Positions 43,551-54,248 of a stretch of DNA of 64,000 nt are shown here, piece by piece; position 1 is the first letter of the stretch; each line of letters opens with the position of its first letter. The position numbers and the translations under genes are program-made. The DNA is from Smallanthus sonchifolius. Its lineage: Eukaryota > Streptophyta > Magnoliopsida > Asterales > Asteraceae. Location: assembly GCA_023525975.1 (NCBI GenBank), contig CM042035.1:34625001-34689000 (forward strand), in the 5' to 3' direction. The notes under the pieces were generated by a model. The model worked only from the letters and a program-made list of their open reading frames with translations. It made no database searches and was not told the DNA's origin.

Positions 43551-46500
43551 ATGGCTCGACGTGTCGAATACAAGCATAATCAAGTGGCATTATTAGATCC
43601 TAATATGCCGGAAGCTGTTCATTTTCAAGGCATAATCAATTTTCTGAATCGATCAAGATTGCGTGTTGCTTTATCTGCGGATCCGTATATTAGCTTGGTG
43701 TATATACAACAATTTTGGGATACTGTACATCAAGATATCGACGTGGAACCGCATGTCCTTCGTGCAACAGTCAATAATACCGCTATTGCAATTTCCGAAG
43801 CGACAATTCGAGCTGCTCTTGATTTAGGAGGAAATGCTGAAGATCCAATTTCTTATCCTAGTACTCTTATTATGGGATGTTTTCAAAGGATGGGTTATCG
43901 TGGACGACAAATTGACACTCAAGCTCGGAAAGGTGGTTTAGTGGGTGAATGGCGATACTTTATGCATGTGATCATACAATGCATTTCTCCACGAAAAGCT
44001 GGTACGGATGGCTTGAAGATGGCATTACAAACGGAAATGGTGGCCTTAACATTGAATAAGCGATTCAATTTTCCGCTTTATTTCTATAGGGAGATAGTTA
44101 TGCAGATCAATCCAGCTGAAGGTCAAGGTTTCTTGATGTATCCAAGGTTTATTCAGCTGATACTTAATCATCTTATTCCAGATCTTCCACAACATGCTAT
44201 TAGATTGACTTTGACTCCGATGTCAAAACGTATCTTTACAGACTGTACTAAGGTGAAACAGCAGAATTCTGCTTTGATTCTAGTGAATACTGCACTGTTT
44301 GGGCACTTAATCAATCCTGATTATGTTGCACCACTGAATAACAACTGGTTTCATCCAGATGAACTTGCTCAAGTTCAAGGAGTTAATGTTCAACCACAAC
44401 CACAACAGCAACAACCACAACAGCAACAACCACAACAACCACTACAACAAGTTCAACCTCAACAGATTCCACAACCACAATTTCACATTCCTATTCCTGA
44501 ACAAATTCCTATTCCACAAGCTGCATTTAATATTCCTATTCAGGAACCAATTTTAGAAGAGGTCGTTCATGATCCTGATCACGATCTAGGAATGAACATG
44601 GATGATTTTGTTGATGATGCTGTGAACTCGCCAATTCATGAACAAGAAGGGAATGTGGTGACTGAAGCTGAGTCAAGTTCCAGTTCAAGTGATACTGCAT
44701 CATCTGATGATGACAGCACTGCTTCTGATGAATCTAGAGATTTTTCTCCAGGTCATTATGAACGGTTGGCTGCTATTCCACTGGCTAATGCTGGAAAACG
44801 CATTAAATCTCAAGCCAGACGACCACGACGCAAGTCTGTTCGGGATCCTCCTTCCGGATCAGTTCTTGGAAAAAGATCGTTGGTAGATGAACGTTCTGAC
44901 ACTGATAGTGACTTTAATCCTGATCCTTCACGACAAAAGTTAATGTCTGCTTCAATTGCGGCTGCACAGTCTTCTCAAGGAGTTGAGGATGCAAATTTTG
45001 TTGCTTCTCTGATTGTTACTCCTCCAAGATCTAAGGATCCATCTCCAGTTCCATCTCCTATTCCTACAGCAATTCCTACTACTTCAAGTCCTTCTATTCC
45101 ACAATCCACAGCTGGTCCATCAGAGACTTCTGATTCTGACAGGATTACTTTCCTTGAATCTCAAGTGCTTACTTTACAAACACAAGTTAACTCTCTTGTG
45201 TCTATTGATTCTCAACGACAGCTGGTGATTCAGACTCAAGCTCAACAGATTGCTGATATGCAAGCGTTAGTGTCCAAACTCGTTCAGCGTCTTGACGCTC
45301 AGGGGGGGTTGAGGATACCTGATACTTGTCACACTAAGTCAATACAAAGACGTGATGATGAAGACAATGATCCTGCTGGAAATATTGAGGGTGATCGTCA
45401 ATACACTGACGCTAATCCTATATCTAGAGTTCAGGGGGAGTCGACATCACAATCTCTTGAAGGAAACAAAGATAAAGATACTTCGGGTAATAATGAAGAA
45501 GAAATTCTGTTATTAGAATTCTTTCAAGATTCAGAAGAAGAGGCTGAAAAGATTGAATGTCTTGATGACATTGACGATTTATTCAATGACATGGAAGATG
45601 ATATGTCAGACACTGAGATAGAAGAAGGAGAAATAGTGGAGATTGAAATAGAGAAAGATAAAGACAGTGTTACATATGAAGGCTGTGACGGTCTTAAGGT
45701 GCCGTATAACTTCATCCAAGAGGATGTTGTTCCTGAATTCTCTTATGACGGAATAACTGAATCTATGGACTCTATTGAAGACGTCACATTGCCTGATGAT
45801 ACAGCTGAGTCAAAGATGGATACGGATGATGAGAATCTTCAATTCAATAAGAATGCTGAAACTGAAACTACTCACACTGAGTCTCCGAAGATTAATGAAG
45901 AACCTGTGATGTTTAGAGATACAGGTATGACACGAGAACAGTGGAGAGAAGTAGTAAATAGTTGGATGAAGGTACAACCCAAGTCTCCAATACAACCTGC
46001 TCAGAAAGAAAAATATGTGAATAAAGAGCAGTGTGTAGGAAGGATCATAAGTTGGTTCTATGATGATGAATCAAAATTGTTTGTAATCAAACGATCTGAC
46101 GGTGTTCAATACTTAAAGCCTAGGATCAAATATTTCAATACCTTACCAAGGTGTGAAATAAATGGTCTAGCTTCAAAGCCTCTCATAAATAGATCGAAGA
46201 ATGGTTTGGCTGATGTGATAGCAAATCTGATAAAGAAAGAAGGTAGTTCAGGTAAGTATGAAAGGCTGAAACCACATAAGGGAAAGAGAATGAAGAACAC
46301 AGATCCTAAGACTGGAAAAGTAACCTGGAGATACAAGTATAGACCAGTACGTGCTGTACATAAGATACCATTGAAGAAGATTCCTCAAGACTTTCTTGGG
46401 AATATGAAATGGTGGTATGTTGATGTTAATACTGGTGAAGCAAGGGTTGAGGATAAAGATAATAAGGTCATTGTGTGTTTCTATGACGCAATGAATCTTA

Positions 46501-46667
46501 TTAATTTTTCAAAGAAAGATCAGAGGACACTGAGAAAGAATGAGATAATGTATACTGATGAATGGAGAGAACAAGGTCTACAGTATAAAAGAGTTTTGGA
46601 GATATGCAGAAGATACGGTGTGCATGCTGGCAGCAGACTACCGGATAACTGGAAGACTTCAAGATAA
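43551..46667 (+). CDS. Copia B ORF3, additional (env-like) protein of unknown function
   Basis: I chose ATG 43551 (MARRVEYKHNQ), which directly follows an acceptor-like TTTTCACAG; an in-frame ATG at 43524 is upstream of that site. The protein is 1038 residues. In order: a conserved N-terminal domain (1-250; FLNRSRLRVAL, MHVIIQCISPR, FLMYPRFIQLI); a Pro/Gln-rich linker (about 275-330); an acidic Ser/Asp stretch (about 350-400); a basic NLS-like run (KSQARRPRRK, about 420); a coiled coil (about 530-590); a second acidic region; and a C-terminal domain (about 800-1030) with two W-x-Y-D-like blocks and a Lys/Arg-rich segment. I see no signal peptide or membrane span, which argues against a classical envelope. 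It is intact, unlike its relatives in A and E. Confidence 0.85.
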   Translation: MARRVEYKHNQVALLDPNMPEAVHFQGIINFLNRSRLRVALSADPYISLVYIQQFWDTVHQDIDVEPHVLRATVNNTAIAISEATIRAALDLGGNAEDPISYPSTLIMGCFQRMGYRGRQIDTQARKGGLVGEWRYFMHVIIQCISPRKAGTDGLKMALQTEMVALTLNKRFNFPLYFYREIVMQINPAEGQGFLMYPRFIQLILNHLIPDLPQHAIRLTLTPMSKRIFTDCTKVKQQNSALILVNTALFGHLINPDYVAPLNNNWFHPDELAQVQGVNVQPQPQQQQPQQQQPQQPLQQVQPQQIPQPQFHIPIPEQIPIPQAAFNIPIQEPILEEVVHDPDHDLGMNMDDFVDDAVNSPIHEQEGNVVTEAESSSSSSDTASSDDDSTASDESRDFSPGHYERLAAIPLANAGKRIKSQARRPRRKSVRDPPSGSVLGKRSLVDERSDTDSDFNPDPSRQKLMSASIAAAQSSQGVEDANFVASLIVTPPRSKDPSPVPSPIPTAIPTTSSPSIPQSTAGPSETSDSDRITFLESQVLTLQTQVNSLVSIDSQRQLVIQTQAQQIADMQALVSKLVQRLDAQGGLRIPDTCHTKSIQRRDDEDNDPAGNIEGDRQYTDANPISRVQGESTSQSLEGNKDKDTSGNNEEEILLLEFFQDSEEEAEKIECLDDIDDLFNDMEDDMSDTEIEEGEIVEIEIEKDKDSVTYEGCDGLKVPYNFIQEDVVPEFSYDGITESMDSIEDVTLPDDTAESKMDTDDENLQFNKNAETETTHTESPKINEEPVMFRDTGMTREQWREVVNSWMKVQPKSPIQPAQKEKYVNKEQCVGRIISWFYDDESKLFVIKRSDGVQYLKPRIKYFNTLPRCEINGLASKPLINRSKNGLADVIANLIKKEGSSGKYERLKPHKGKRMKNTDPKTGKVTWRYKYRPVRAVHKIPLKKIPQDFLGNMKWWYVDVNTGEARVEDKDNKVIVCFYDAMNLINFSKKDQRTLRKNEIMYTDEWREQGLQYKRVLEICRRYGVHAGSRLPDNWKTSR

Positions 46668-46698
46668 ATACTGAAGACAGAAGATCAAGCTATTGTCA

Positions 46699-46708
46699 AG
46701 GGAGAGTC
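46699..46708 (+). promoter_or_regulatory. Polypurine tract, Copia B
   Basis: AGGGAGAGTC directly precedes the 3' LTR start (TGTTAGGACA, 46709). Confidence 0.85.
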
Positions 46709-47199
46709 TGTTAGGACATAGACTTGTAATGACAAAAGCTTGTAATAGTTAGATTTTATGTCTTTATGTTTTGTCATGAAATTGTAATAGTTACCAAGTG
46801 TTTTACTAGTGAGCCTAGAGGCGAACTTAGTTAAGTTCGCCTGCCCTATCAGAGGCGAACTTAATAAGTTCGCTTAGGCATAGCTGAGGCGAACTTGTTA
46901 AGTTCGCTTATACTGTTTCAGGCGAACTTAGCTAAGTTCGCTTACAGCAGTGTTGGGTCTATATATTGTTGTTACAGAGTCATTAGAAATAGAGGAACAG
47001 AAGCGTGAACAGAGGTGAACAATTGTCTGATCGAGTCTGTAACCATTGTTATTCTGAATATAATCGAGAAGTTTATTTACTCGTGTTGTTGTGAATTGTC
47101 GGTTAGTATACAAAACGTTAACGCGAAGGATTCCGCACTTCGTGTTATCGCAGCGTCATATCACGAGTTTGATCAGTAGCTGAGTTACCTGGACCTACA
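46709..47199 (+). repeat. 3' LTR of Copia B
   Basis: This 491-bp LTR differs from the 5' LTR at four positions by eye (attAtaa/attGtaa; ccttatc/ccctatc; agcttagg/agctgagg; ggtgcaca/ggtgaaca). Confidence 0.97.
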
Positions 47200-47204
47200 A
47201 CCAC

Positions 47205-49003
47205 ACCTGTTTTTCCCATTTTGCACGCGTTGAATCTGGATCCCGTGTAAAAGCACCATGTCATCTTAACAGTAGGGTTCAATAACTCAATTGGACCTTT
47301 GGTTCAGTGGTTAGACCCTTGTGCATGCCCAGGTCTAACCCGGGTTCAAACCCAGTACCCTACAAACATTTTTAAAAACAAGTTTTTAACACTCAAAATA
47401 CTTTATAAAAATTATTTTATAAAAGCCTATACCATTTAGAGTAGATTTGAACAATAATTTACAATTTTTAGTCAAGAATTGATTATTTTACAAATTAAAT
47501 TGTTTAAAACCTCCTTTTTCCAATATGAAAACTATTTAAAAATTATTTTATATTTAATCAATGATTTACCAAAATAAAAACATTTAAAATTACTTACTTT
47601 ATAAAATTATGATCAAGACTTTTATAAATTCATTATCATTATTGTAAAAGAACCTCATAAAACAATGGTTATAAATCTTTTCTATTAAAATTACATATGT
47701 TAGAGTTTAAAACCCTATTTAAACAAATAAAACCTTCTAAATAAACATGTATTTACATTTTTCATATTTTCTTAAAATAACATACTATTTTAATGATAAA
47801 TGAATAAGTGAAGTTATTTATTTTTACATTTACAATCCGTTTGGAGTTTAAATCATAATTAATATAATTTCATAATTATATATGGTTATATATATTTACA
47901 CCATTATTTTGAGACATTTTCATAAACAAGAAAATAAAGTAAATTTATTTATCTAAACTATACTTGAATAAATATAATTCCACACTACTTTTTCTAAATA
48001 AATATATAAAAAGAATTTATTTATTTTACTTAATTATTCAACCGAAATTCATTTATTATTAAAATCATATACTTGAATTTACATTTTTCATTAAAACTAC
48101 TATTCGAATACAAACATAAACATATACACATCCCTTACATAATGTAACACAAACCCTTTGTATAAGTCCCTAAACTCAATCCCGTTAAACCCTAGACCTG
48201 GCCATAGACTTTGTGCATGTTATTAATTCACACACATATCATTTCACTCTAGGTTAAGTTTATGAATTGCAAATTCACTTGTGCTACCTGTTACTCCTGT
48301 TATCTACACAACTAATACATGTGAGTTTTACATAGCCCCTTATTCACTATTTTACATTTTTGGGGTGAAACATGAACATTATATTCAATGCTTTACACAA
48401 ACTACACAACTACAAATCCACTTTACATCCAGGTGTGCAATTTGAGCTTTATGTTTGAGTACATGTGTGTTAACTACTTTGTGTGCAATTTCATGTGCAA
48501 TCATTAATTGCACAAGCCGACGGTTAACAATGATAGATCTATTTAGTTTGACAAACCCACCCAGTTAGGGTGATTGTTACCGATAACAAAATTGTTTTTG
48601 CATGCTAGTTACAAATGTTTGATTATACTACTTGGTAACACAATAGTAACTCTCCATAATTGCCTTATTAATCATGACTTGTATGAATCTGTTTACACCC
48701 AACTATATAATATCTATGTACAAATCTATGTATGCTCATCAACTTTTTAGTTGACTTTATTTTAATCATGTTTTAGGTGAAAATGTTTGAGTTGATCAAG
48801 GCATGCTCCACTTAAGTTTGGACCTAGTAACCTTTAATAAGAACTCATGTATTTCATTTTATGTACATGGTTTGAATTTGGTTTGTTTTGAATCTATGCA
48901 ATGAATTTGAATGATTAATATATTTCAATTTAGTCATCCTTGTGCTCATGAACAGTCTACATGTCCCGCCACGACGTATTCCGTCGTTGGTTGGGGTGTG
49001 ACA
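47205..49003 (+). repeat. Gypsy LTR G, right part
   Basis: This continues LTR G after Copia B. It has a second tRNA-like segment (A-box-like TGGTTCAGTGG at 47300-47310, B-box-like GGGTTCAAACCC at 47342-47353), AT-rich DNA, CATAGCCCC...GGGGTGAAACATG (about 48335-48375), a CAACTTTTTAGTTG hairpin (48740-48753), acceptor-like TTTTAG|GTG (about 48777) and the terminus TTGGGGTGTGACA at 49003. No PBS follows, so it is either a solo LTR or a 3' LTR fragment. No gene is seen. Confidence 0.8.
47300..47353 (+). other. tRNA-like A and B boxes within LTR G
   Basis: TGGTTCAGTGG (47300-47310) fits the pol III A box, and GGGTTCAAACCC (47342-47353) fits the B box, about 31 bases apart as in a tRNA. A T run (ATTTTT) follows at about 47369. 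There is no convincing cloverleaf, so this is tRNA-derived or SINE-like rather than a tRNA gene. Confidence 0.55.
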
Positions 49004-50181
49004 GTAAACACACTTGATCCAAGTTATTATTACTATTTTTACAAAAAAAATAAGTCTCATGTAGTCATTTTATAGAAATTCCATGTTTGATAAAAATGGA
49101 TTTTGTGGGTGAAATTTGGTACATAACAATATATTAACCAAATATAAAACAAGAGTAAAAATATAAATAAGAAGGTTTTCTTACTAGAAGCAGGCAAGGA
49201 AGATTGAATGAAAAGAAGGAGTTTGCTTGAGAACATCAAGAGCACTTGAGCTTTGCTATGGAAGCCTTGTACCACATTTGTATGCTTGAATTAATATTTG
49301 AAAAGAAAGGTTTTGGGGTGTTTCTGCCGTAACAGTGAGTGAAAGAGAAGGAAGTAAGTTTGCAAATTTTGAGTGTGAGTGAAAATAAGTACTTGGTTAT
49401 ATTTATAAAGTTTGTAATGTCTTGTAATGTTTAGATAACATGGAAAATATAAAAGGCATGGGGACTTGGTATTTTGATTCAAAATTTCGGTCAAGTATGG
49501 GGGCTTAAAATGGATAAATGGTCAAGTAATGGCATGGATGCAAAAGGTAACTTCTCACAAAGATAGTAACTTTGGGTATTGTCAAAATCAATAGGTTAGC
49601 TAATGGTGTGTTTTGCCCGAAAGATATAAAGGGGAAAAGGGTGTAATTGAGACTAATGGTAAAAGGGTAAGCATCTCATACTAGGAATGTGTTTGTAGAA
49701 AAAAAAATTAACACAAAATGGAAGTTTTAGGTATTAGTAAAAAGTCAGCACACACACTTCATATTTGTATGGAAATAATATTATGCGGTTTAGACGGGTA
49801 TTTAGGTGGTAGCGTGTATAAATTAAACGCTATATAAAACATAAAATTATACATTATATATTTAGTGGTTCACTAATATGTAAACATTTGTTTAGAAATT
49901 TAATATGTCGAAATAGCGCGTTAAAATAAAATATATCGATGAAATAGTAAAGCCGCGCGTTAAGATACTAGGTTGATATAAATAAATACACGTTTATAGT
50001 TAGGTTCTTAAATAGTGTCGTGATACCTTGAAATATTTATTAAAACATAAATATTAATTATCACCAACGTTCGTGTGTGCCAGTTATACTGCGTGTGACC
50101 CGGTAATTTACTTATTTACCGATGCGTGTCATGTTAAGAATGGTCTCTACTATTTATGAAATTATCTTAATTAACCATAAT
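49004..50181. other. AT-rich sequence, unassigned
   Basis: No recognisable gene. On the minus strand a TATAAATA at about 49396-49403 lies about 120 bases upstream of a 72-codon ORF (49275-49057) with a hydrophobic middle (FLFIFLLLFYIWLIYCY) and a donor-like CTAGTAAG nearby; this resembles the U3/R part of an old LTR on the minus strand. I do not support it as a gene. The 5-bp TSD ataat at 50177-50181 belongs to the solo LTR that follows. Confidence 0.4.
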
Positions 50182-52596
50182 TGTAACATCTCCGACTTTC
50201 GTGTTTAACTTATCTGGTACTAGACTTATTTAATCAATGTAAACCATTTTGAATGTTATTACACATGGTTTACCCATACGACATACTTGTTGATCATACG
50301 CTACCTTATGTTCTAGATGCTTATTGATGTCTTAATCATGAATTGGGCCCATTTTAGGCCCAATAAGCACATCATAACCCGTTATAAATCATACGAACAT
50401 CAAAAATGTTAAACTAAAGTTTATATACCTTGTTACACTTGAAACGTTCAACAAAATCTTGTAAATCTATGTATTGTGCCTTCGCAGCTTGTTATGCCCT
50501 AGAAAGCCCGTTTTCTCATCCGCCGATCGTTAATTACCGTACGCGACGAACGTAACCATGACTTAAATGTTTTTATCTAAATATACTACTTTTGTTATGA
50601 CAATCAACTTTCATGTTGAAAGCATTTACCAATTTCGCTTAGAAATGCCAAAAATCACGAATTTCGAATGCGCGCACTCGACCGGGCTGAGCTAAGACCC
50701 AACCCACTTACATTTGGACCTAGCCCATGAATGTTTTGCAAAACCCAACCCCCATTCAGCTGATTTTAGAAATTTAGAGGCCTCCCAAACCCTAATTCCC
50801 TTTTCTTGTTTTCCAAGGCTTAGTTTAACTATAAATACCCCCCTTAATCCCCCTTGTATTTCATCTACTCCTCTCCTAAACCCCTCCGGCCTCCAACTGT
50901 GATTTTAGCCTCCTACTACTGCCAAGAAATCATAAGAAACCTCCCCTCCAAGCCTTGAAGAAATCGCAAAAGCCAAGGAACCAAGTTCGAGTGACGAATC
51001 AAGTATAAACCGCTCTTCCTTCCTTTTTATTTCTTTTTTATTCTTTTGATTCTAACCGTCATACTAACTTGTTTTATTTATTTTAATCTCTGATCCTAAC
51101 CTTTATCCTAACCTAAATTAACCACACGCTAATCTAAATTAGAATCCGTTTGCTCGTGTCGGCTATGTCGATTGCATTCTGTGATTCTCCAAAACGCTTC
51201 TGTGAATATCATGGCTAGACCGGTGACACGAGACGTTTTGGCTAACCTAATATGATTATATTATGTATTATAATGATATTATAACAATCATCTATTTTTT
51301 TAATTTTATTTTACATGTTCGGTAACCTTAAAATCCTAAACGGTCCACTTAAGTGCAACCATTGATAGTGGACAGAAAATGTGCTGACTTTAACTAAGAA
51401 TAACTTGATCATAATTAAACGAAACTGAGCAAAATCAAACTCCACGACGTATTTCGTAGAATTGTATTTCCAACCATATTTGGCTCGTTTTCTAATTCAA
51501 AAGTATGACTCCGTAGTAGCGAAAATGGGACAGAAACCTTTTTCAGCACCTTCTGTCTTTTTTGACTGTTTTGGCTGTGATCCGAGTTACAAAAGGAAAA
51601 ACTTTCTGAACAAAAATTATTCGGAACAATCTAAACTAGTCACCTAAAAAATTTCATAATTTTTGGACATTGTTTAATATTTTTAAAATGCACGTTTCTG
51701 CTCAGCTCTTATGCTGTCCAAATCTGAAAATTACAACATTAACAATTATATATTCAATCCTCTATTTCTCGCATCCGTTAACATTCTAACTTCCGATAAA
51801 CACCATCCAAAACCCTAATTAACTATATCATGATCTTTTAGGGTGTTGATCTAAATCCTAGAACTCTCGAGCTTTGCGAATCAGTCACTTTTCAACAGAT
51901 GTGAGTTTTACATAGCCCCTTTTTACATTTTACACTTTTTGGAGTGAAACATGAGTACACTTTGAACTCTTTGCAATTACTCATATACAATTCACTAATA
52001 TGATGATGTGTGTTATTTGTTCTTTATGCTTGAATGCTAGGAGTTAAGACTATATATACATGACACACGTACAATCATTTACTCAGTACAAGCCAACGGT
52101 TAACATTGATAGATCTATTGTGTCTGACAAACCCACCCGGTTAGGGTGTTTGTTACCGACATTACATTAGGGTAACATGCGTGTTATGCCTCACAACAGT
52201 CACAAGATTTGATTGTACACTTAGTTTAGCTATATATTCTCCATAAATGCCTTATATACCATGTATCGTATGAATTGTATAACACATTTTGAACTTTACT
52301 TGTGGTCTCAAAACCAATGTATGCTCACCAACTTTTTAGTTGACCTTTTTAGCATGTTTCAGGTATAAATCTTTGAGTTCATGTTTCAAGTTGATACAAA
52401 TAAGACATGAGGACCTAGTATAAATAAACAGATTAAACTTCTTGATGTATTTCGTTTTCTTTGATTGATTGTAATTGTTGAACATTGTTATGAAATTGAG
52501 AAAAATTTAATATATGAAACGTTAGTTGAATCATGTGCTTATGAATAGTCTACATGTCCCGCCCTGACGTATTCCGCCATCGGTTGGGGTGTGACA
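50182..52596 (+). mobile_element. Gypsy solo LTR H
   Basis: This 2415-bp sequence runs TGTAACATCTCC...GGGGTGTGACA with a perfect TSD ataat (50177-50181 and 52597-52601) and no internal region, so it is a solo LTR left by recombination between LTRs. It contains a TATA box (CTATAAATAC, 50829-50838), CATAGCCCC...GTGAAACATG (about 51910-51952), a CAACTTTTTAGTTG hairpin (52329-52342) and acceptor-like TTTCAG|GTA (about 52362). ORFs within it (50714-50902, 51462-51647) are unsupported. Confidence 0.9.
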
Positions 52597-52676
52597 ATAA
52601 TTAAGTCTAACAAGAATGTAATGTATGCAATTTATAATAGAGACAGGGATGGGTACTGACCTGAAATTGCCGGTTG

Positions 52677-53022
52677 TCACAATCTAGCACTAGGAATGGG
52701 AGTCCTAGTAGATGGATACTGTTGTCCGGCTTGAGAGAAGCTCTCGAAAATTTCCTCGCACTCAGCGGGCTCGAGTCTCTCCATGATATGGTCTCCCATA
52801 CTTGTATTGAATATTTGATGCTTCTCGAAGGTAAGGCCATTATAGAACTTCTCCACTATCGCCTTGTTTGACAGACCAAGCTAGGGACATCGGCTTAACA
52901 GCGTGTTGAACCGCTGCACGGCCATGTGATAAGGCTCGTCGGGATCCATCCGGAAGGAGTGGATTTGATCCCTCAGGCGAGTGGCTCTGGAAGGTGGATA
53001 GTACTTTGTATAGAACTTGGCA
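52677..53022 (-). pseudogene. Athila/Tat-type gag, C-terminal part
   Basis: This continues the gag interrupted by Gypsy D; the N-terminal part is at 63602-64000. On the minus strand it reads KFYTKYYPPSRATRLRDQI, FRMDPDEPYHMAVQRFNTLL and LEPAECEEIFESFSQAG, typical of the long gag of Athila/Tat-like Gypsy elements. A TAG at 52881-52883 interrupts it, and it ends at a TGA at 52677. Sequence further left (52602-52676) is non-coding. Family assignment is by recognition of the gag pattern only. Confidence 0.7.
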
Positions 53023-53280
53023 TGAAGTGTAATCCCCGAGGAATTTCCGACCTTATCTTAACTTCTCCGACATTGTAACCTATTTATGTTGTGAATATAT
53101 TTAATGAATTATTGGAATTCTTTTATATTTAATACCATTACTACTATACGATAAACATTTATTCAAGAACAATTATATAGATATTTATTATATACATATG
53201 TTAATACAAATGTATAAACAAATCTCAAGAACATTAATGATAATGATTAATAAACTCATTTGAGAAAAATAGAATTTAAT

Positions 53281-53320
<40 letters not shown>

Positions 53321-53827
53321 CAAGTAATTAATTTGGGTTATAATAAATCTATTACTTTTTATTTTAATTAAATAACTTATGAAATTTATAAAGATTTATA
53401 AATTTAAAAGTTGTTATGGTTTGTTTTAATAAAACTTTGAAACATAAATTGGAATTAAAAACCTAACTTTGAACATGAAATAATAAACTTTGAAAGTCTG
53501 GGGGTTGACTTGCAAATTCTGAAACTAAATTGAGGCATGAAATAAAAACATTTAAACCGTAGGGACCCGTTATGTAAATTCTAAATTCTCCCTTCTCTCA
53601 AATGATCCCGAGTTCGAATCTGGCGAAAGCCGGCTTTGAAACCAAGACATTGATCTCGCGACTGAGGTAATAGCAATCGAAATCGAAACCGACAATACGT
53701 TCGCGAGACTCAATCGATCCATCTTCCACCTTTAATCGAACCTTTATGATCGTATCAATGGTGAAACCCGTAACCGCGGCGTTCTTGAATGTCGATTACT
53801 CAATCGTTTCATTTCCGAATGAATCAG

Positions 53828-53837
53828 CTATAAATAG
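53828..53837 (+). promoter_or_regulatory. TATA box, Gypsy D 5' LTR
   Basis: CTATAAATAG about 800 bases into the LTR, the probable U3/R boundary and driver of element transcription. The 3' LTR copy is at 61616-61625. Confidence 0.7.
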
Positions 53838-54159
53838 CCACTCAAATCCGTCTACGGTACTCATCCCAAACTCCCCGAACCTTAAATCCTTTCGTTAACG
53901 GCCACCGGAGCTCGAATTACCGTCGGCGAACACCCCGATTTTGGCTCGATCGATCTCGCGATCCACACAATTAACTAAGGTAAAAATTATATCATTCGAA
54001 CCGTTGGAACTAGAGGATCAAAAGCCCTATGAAATTAGGCACGACTGTTAGCCGGATCGACCGAAATTACGGGCTAGGGTTTCGGTTGGATTTGGAGAAG
54101 ATGATGGTCGTGGCCTTCAGGGTAGACACTAACTCGAACCGCGTTTAGGACAAGGCATC

Positions 54160-54248
54160 ATGCCCAGTCCAGCGGTAAAGCGTGCGTGTTGGTGTTGAAC
54201 CGGCAGAGGGCGCAGGTTCGAGTCCCGGCCCCTGCATAATTTTTTTAA
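54160..54248 (+). other. tRNA-like segment in Gypsy D 5' LTR
   Basis: ATGCCCAGTCCAGCGGTAAAG (A-box region) and GGTTCGAGTCCC (B box) are followed by a run of seven Ts. The 3' LTR has the same segment (about 61945-62033) with several changes in and after the B box. It looks tRNA-derived but is not a functional tRNA gene as far as I can fold by eye. Confidence 0.55.

Larger units (their letters stand above)
33604..47199 (+). mobile_element. Copia B: young, nearly intact SIRE/Maximus-type element
   Basis: This 13.6-kb element has two 491-bp LTRs and a perfect 5-bp TSD accac (33599-33603 and 47200-47204). PBS, gag, second gag ORF, pol, spacer, 1038-codon ORF3 and PPT are all present. Only 4 substitutions are seen between LTRs by eye (0.8%); at 1.3e-8 per site per year that would be about 0.3 million years. 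Pol and ORF3 are uninterrupted. It lies within Gypsy LTR G. Confidence 0.97.

Noticed and set aside
43385..43579. 64-codon hydrophobic ORF just before Copia B ORF3, considered as a signal or membrane peptide
   Set aside because: It is in another frame from ORF3, comes from T-rich sequence typical of a polypyrimidine tract, and has no equivalent in A.
47300..47353. Possible tRNA gene
   Set aside because: A and B boxes are present but I cannot fold a cloverleaf with acceptor and anticodon stems; described as tRNA-like only.
49057..49275. 72-codon minus-strand ORF with a hydrophobic stretch and an upstream TATA
   Set aside because: No homology recognised and no conserved context; promoter-like and donor-like signals fit an LTR remnant better than a host gene.
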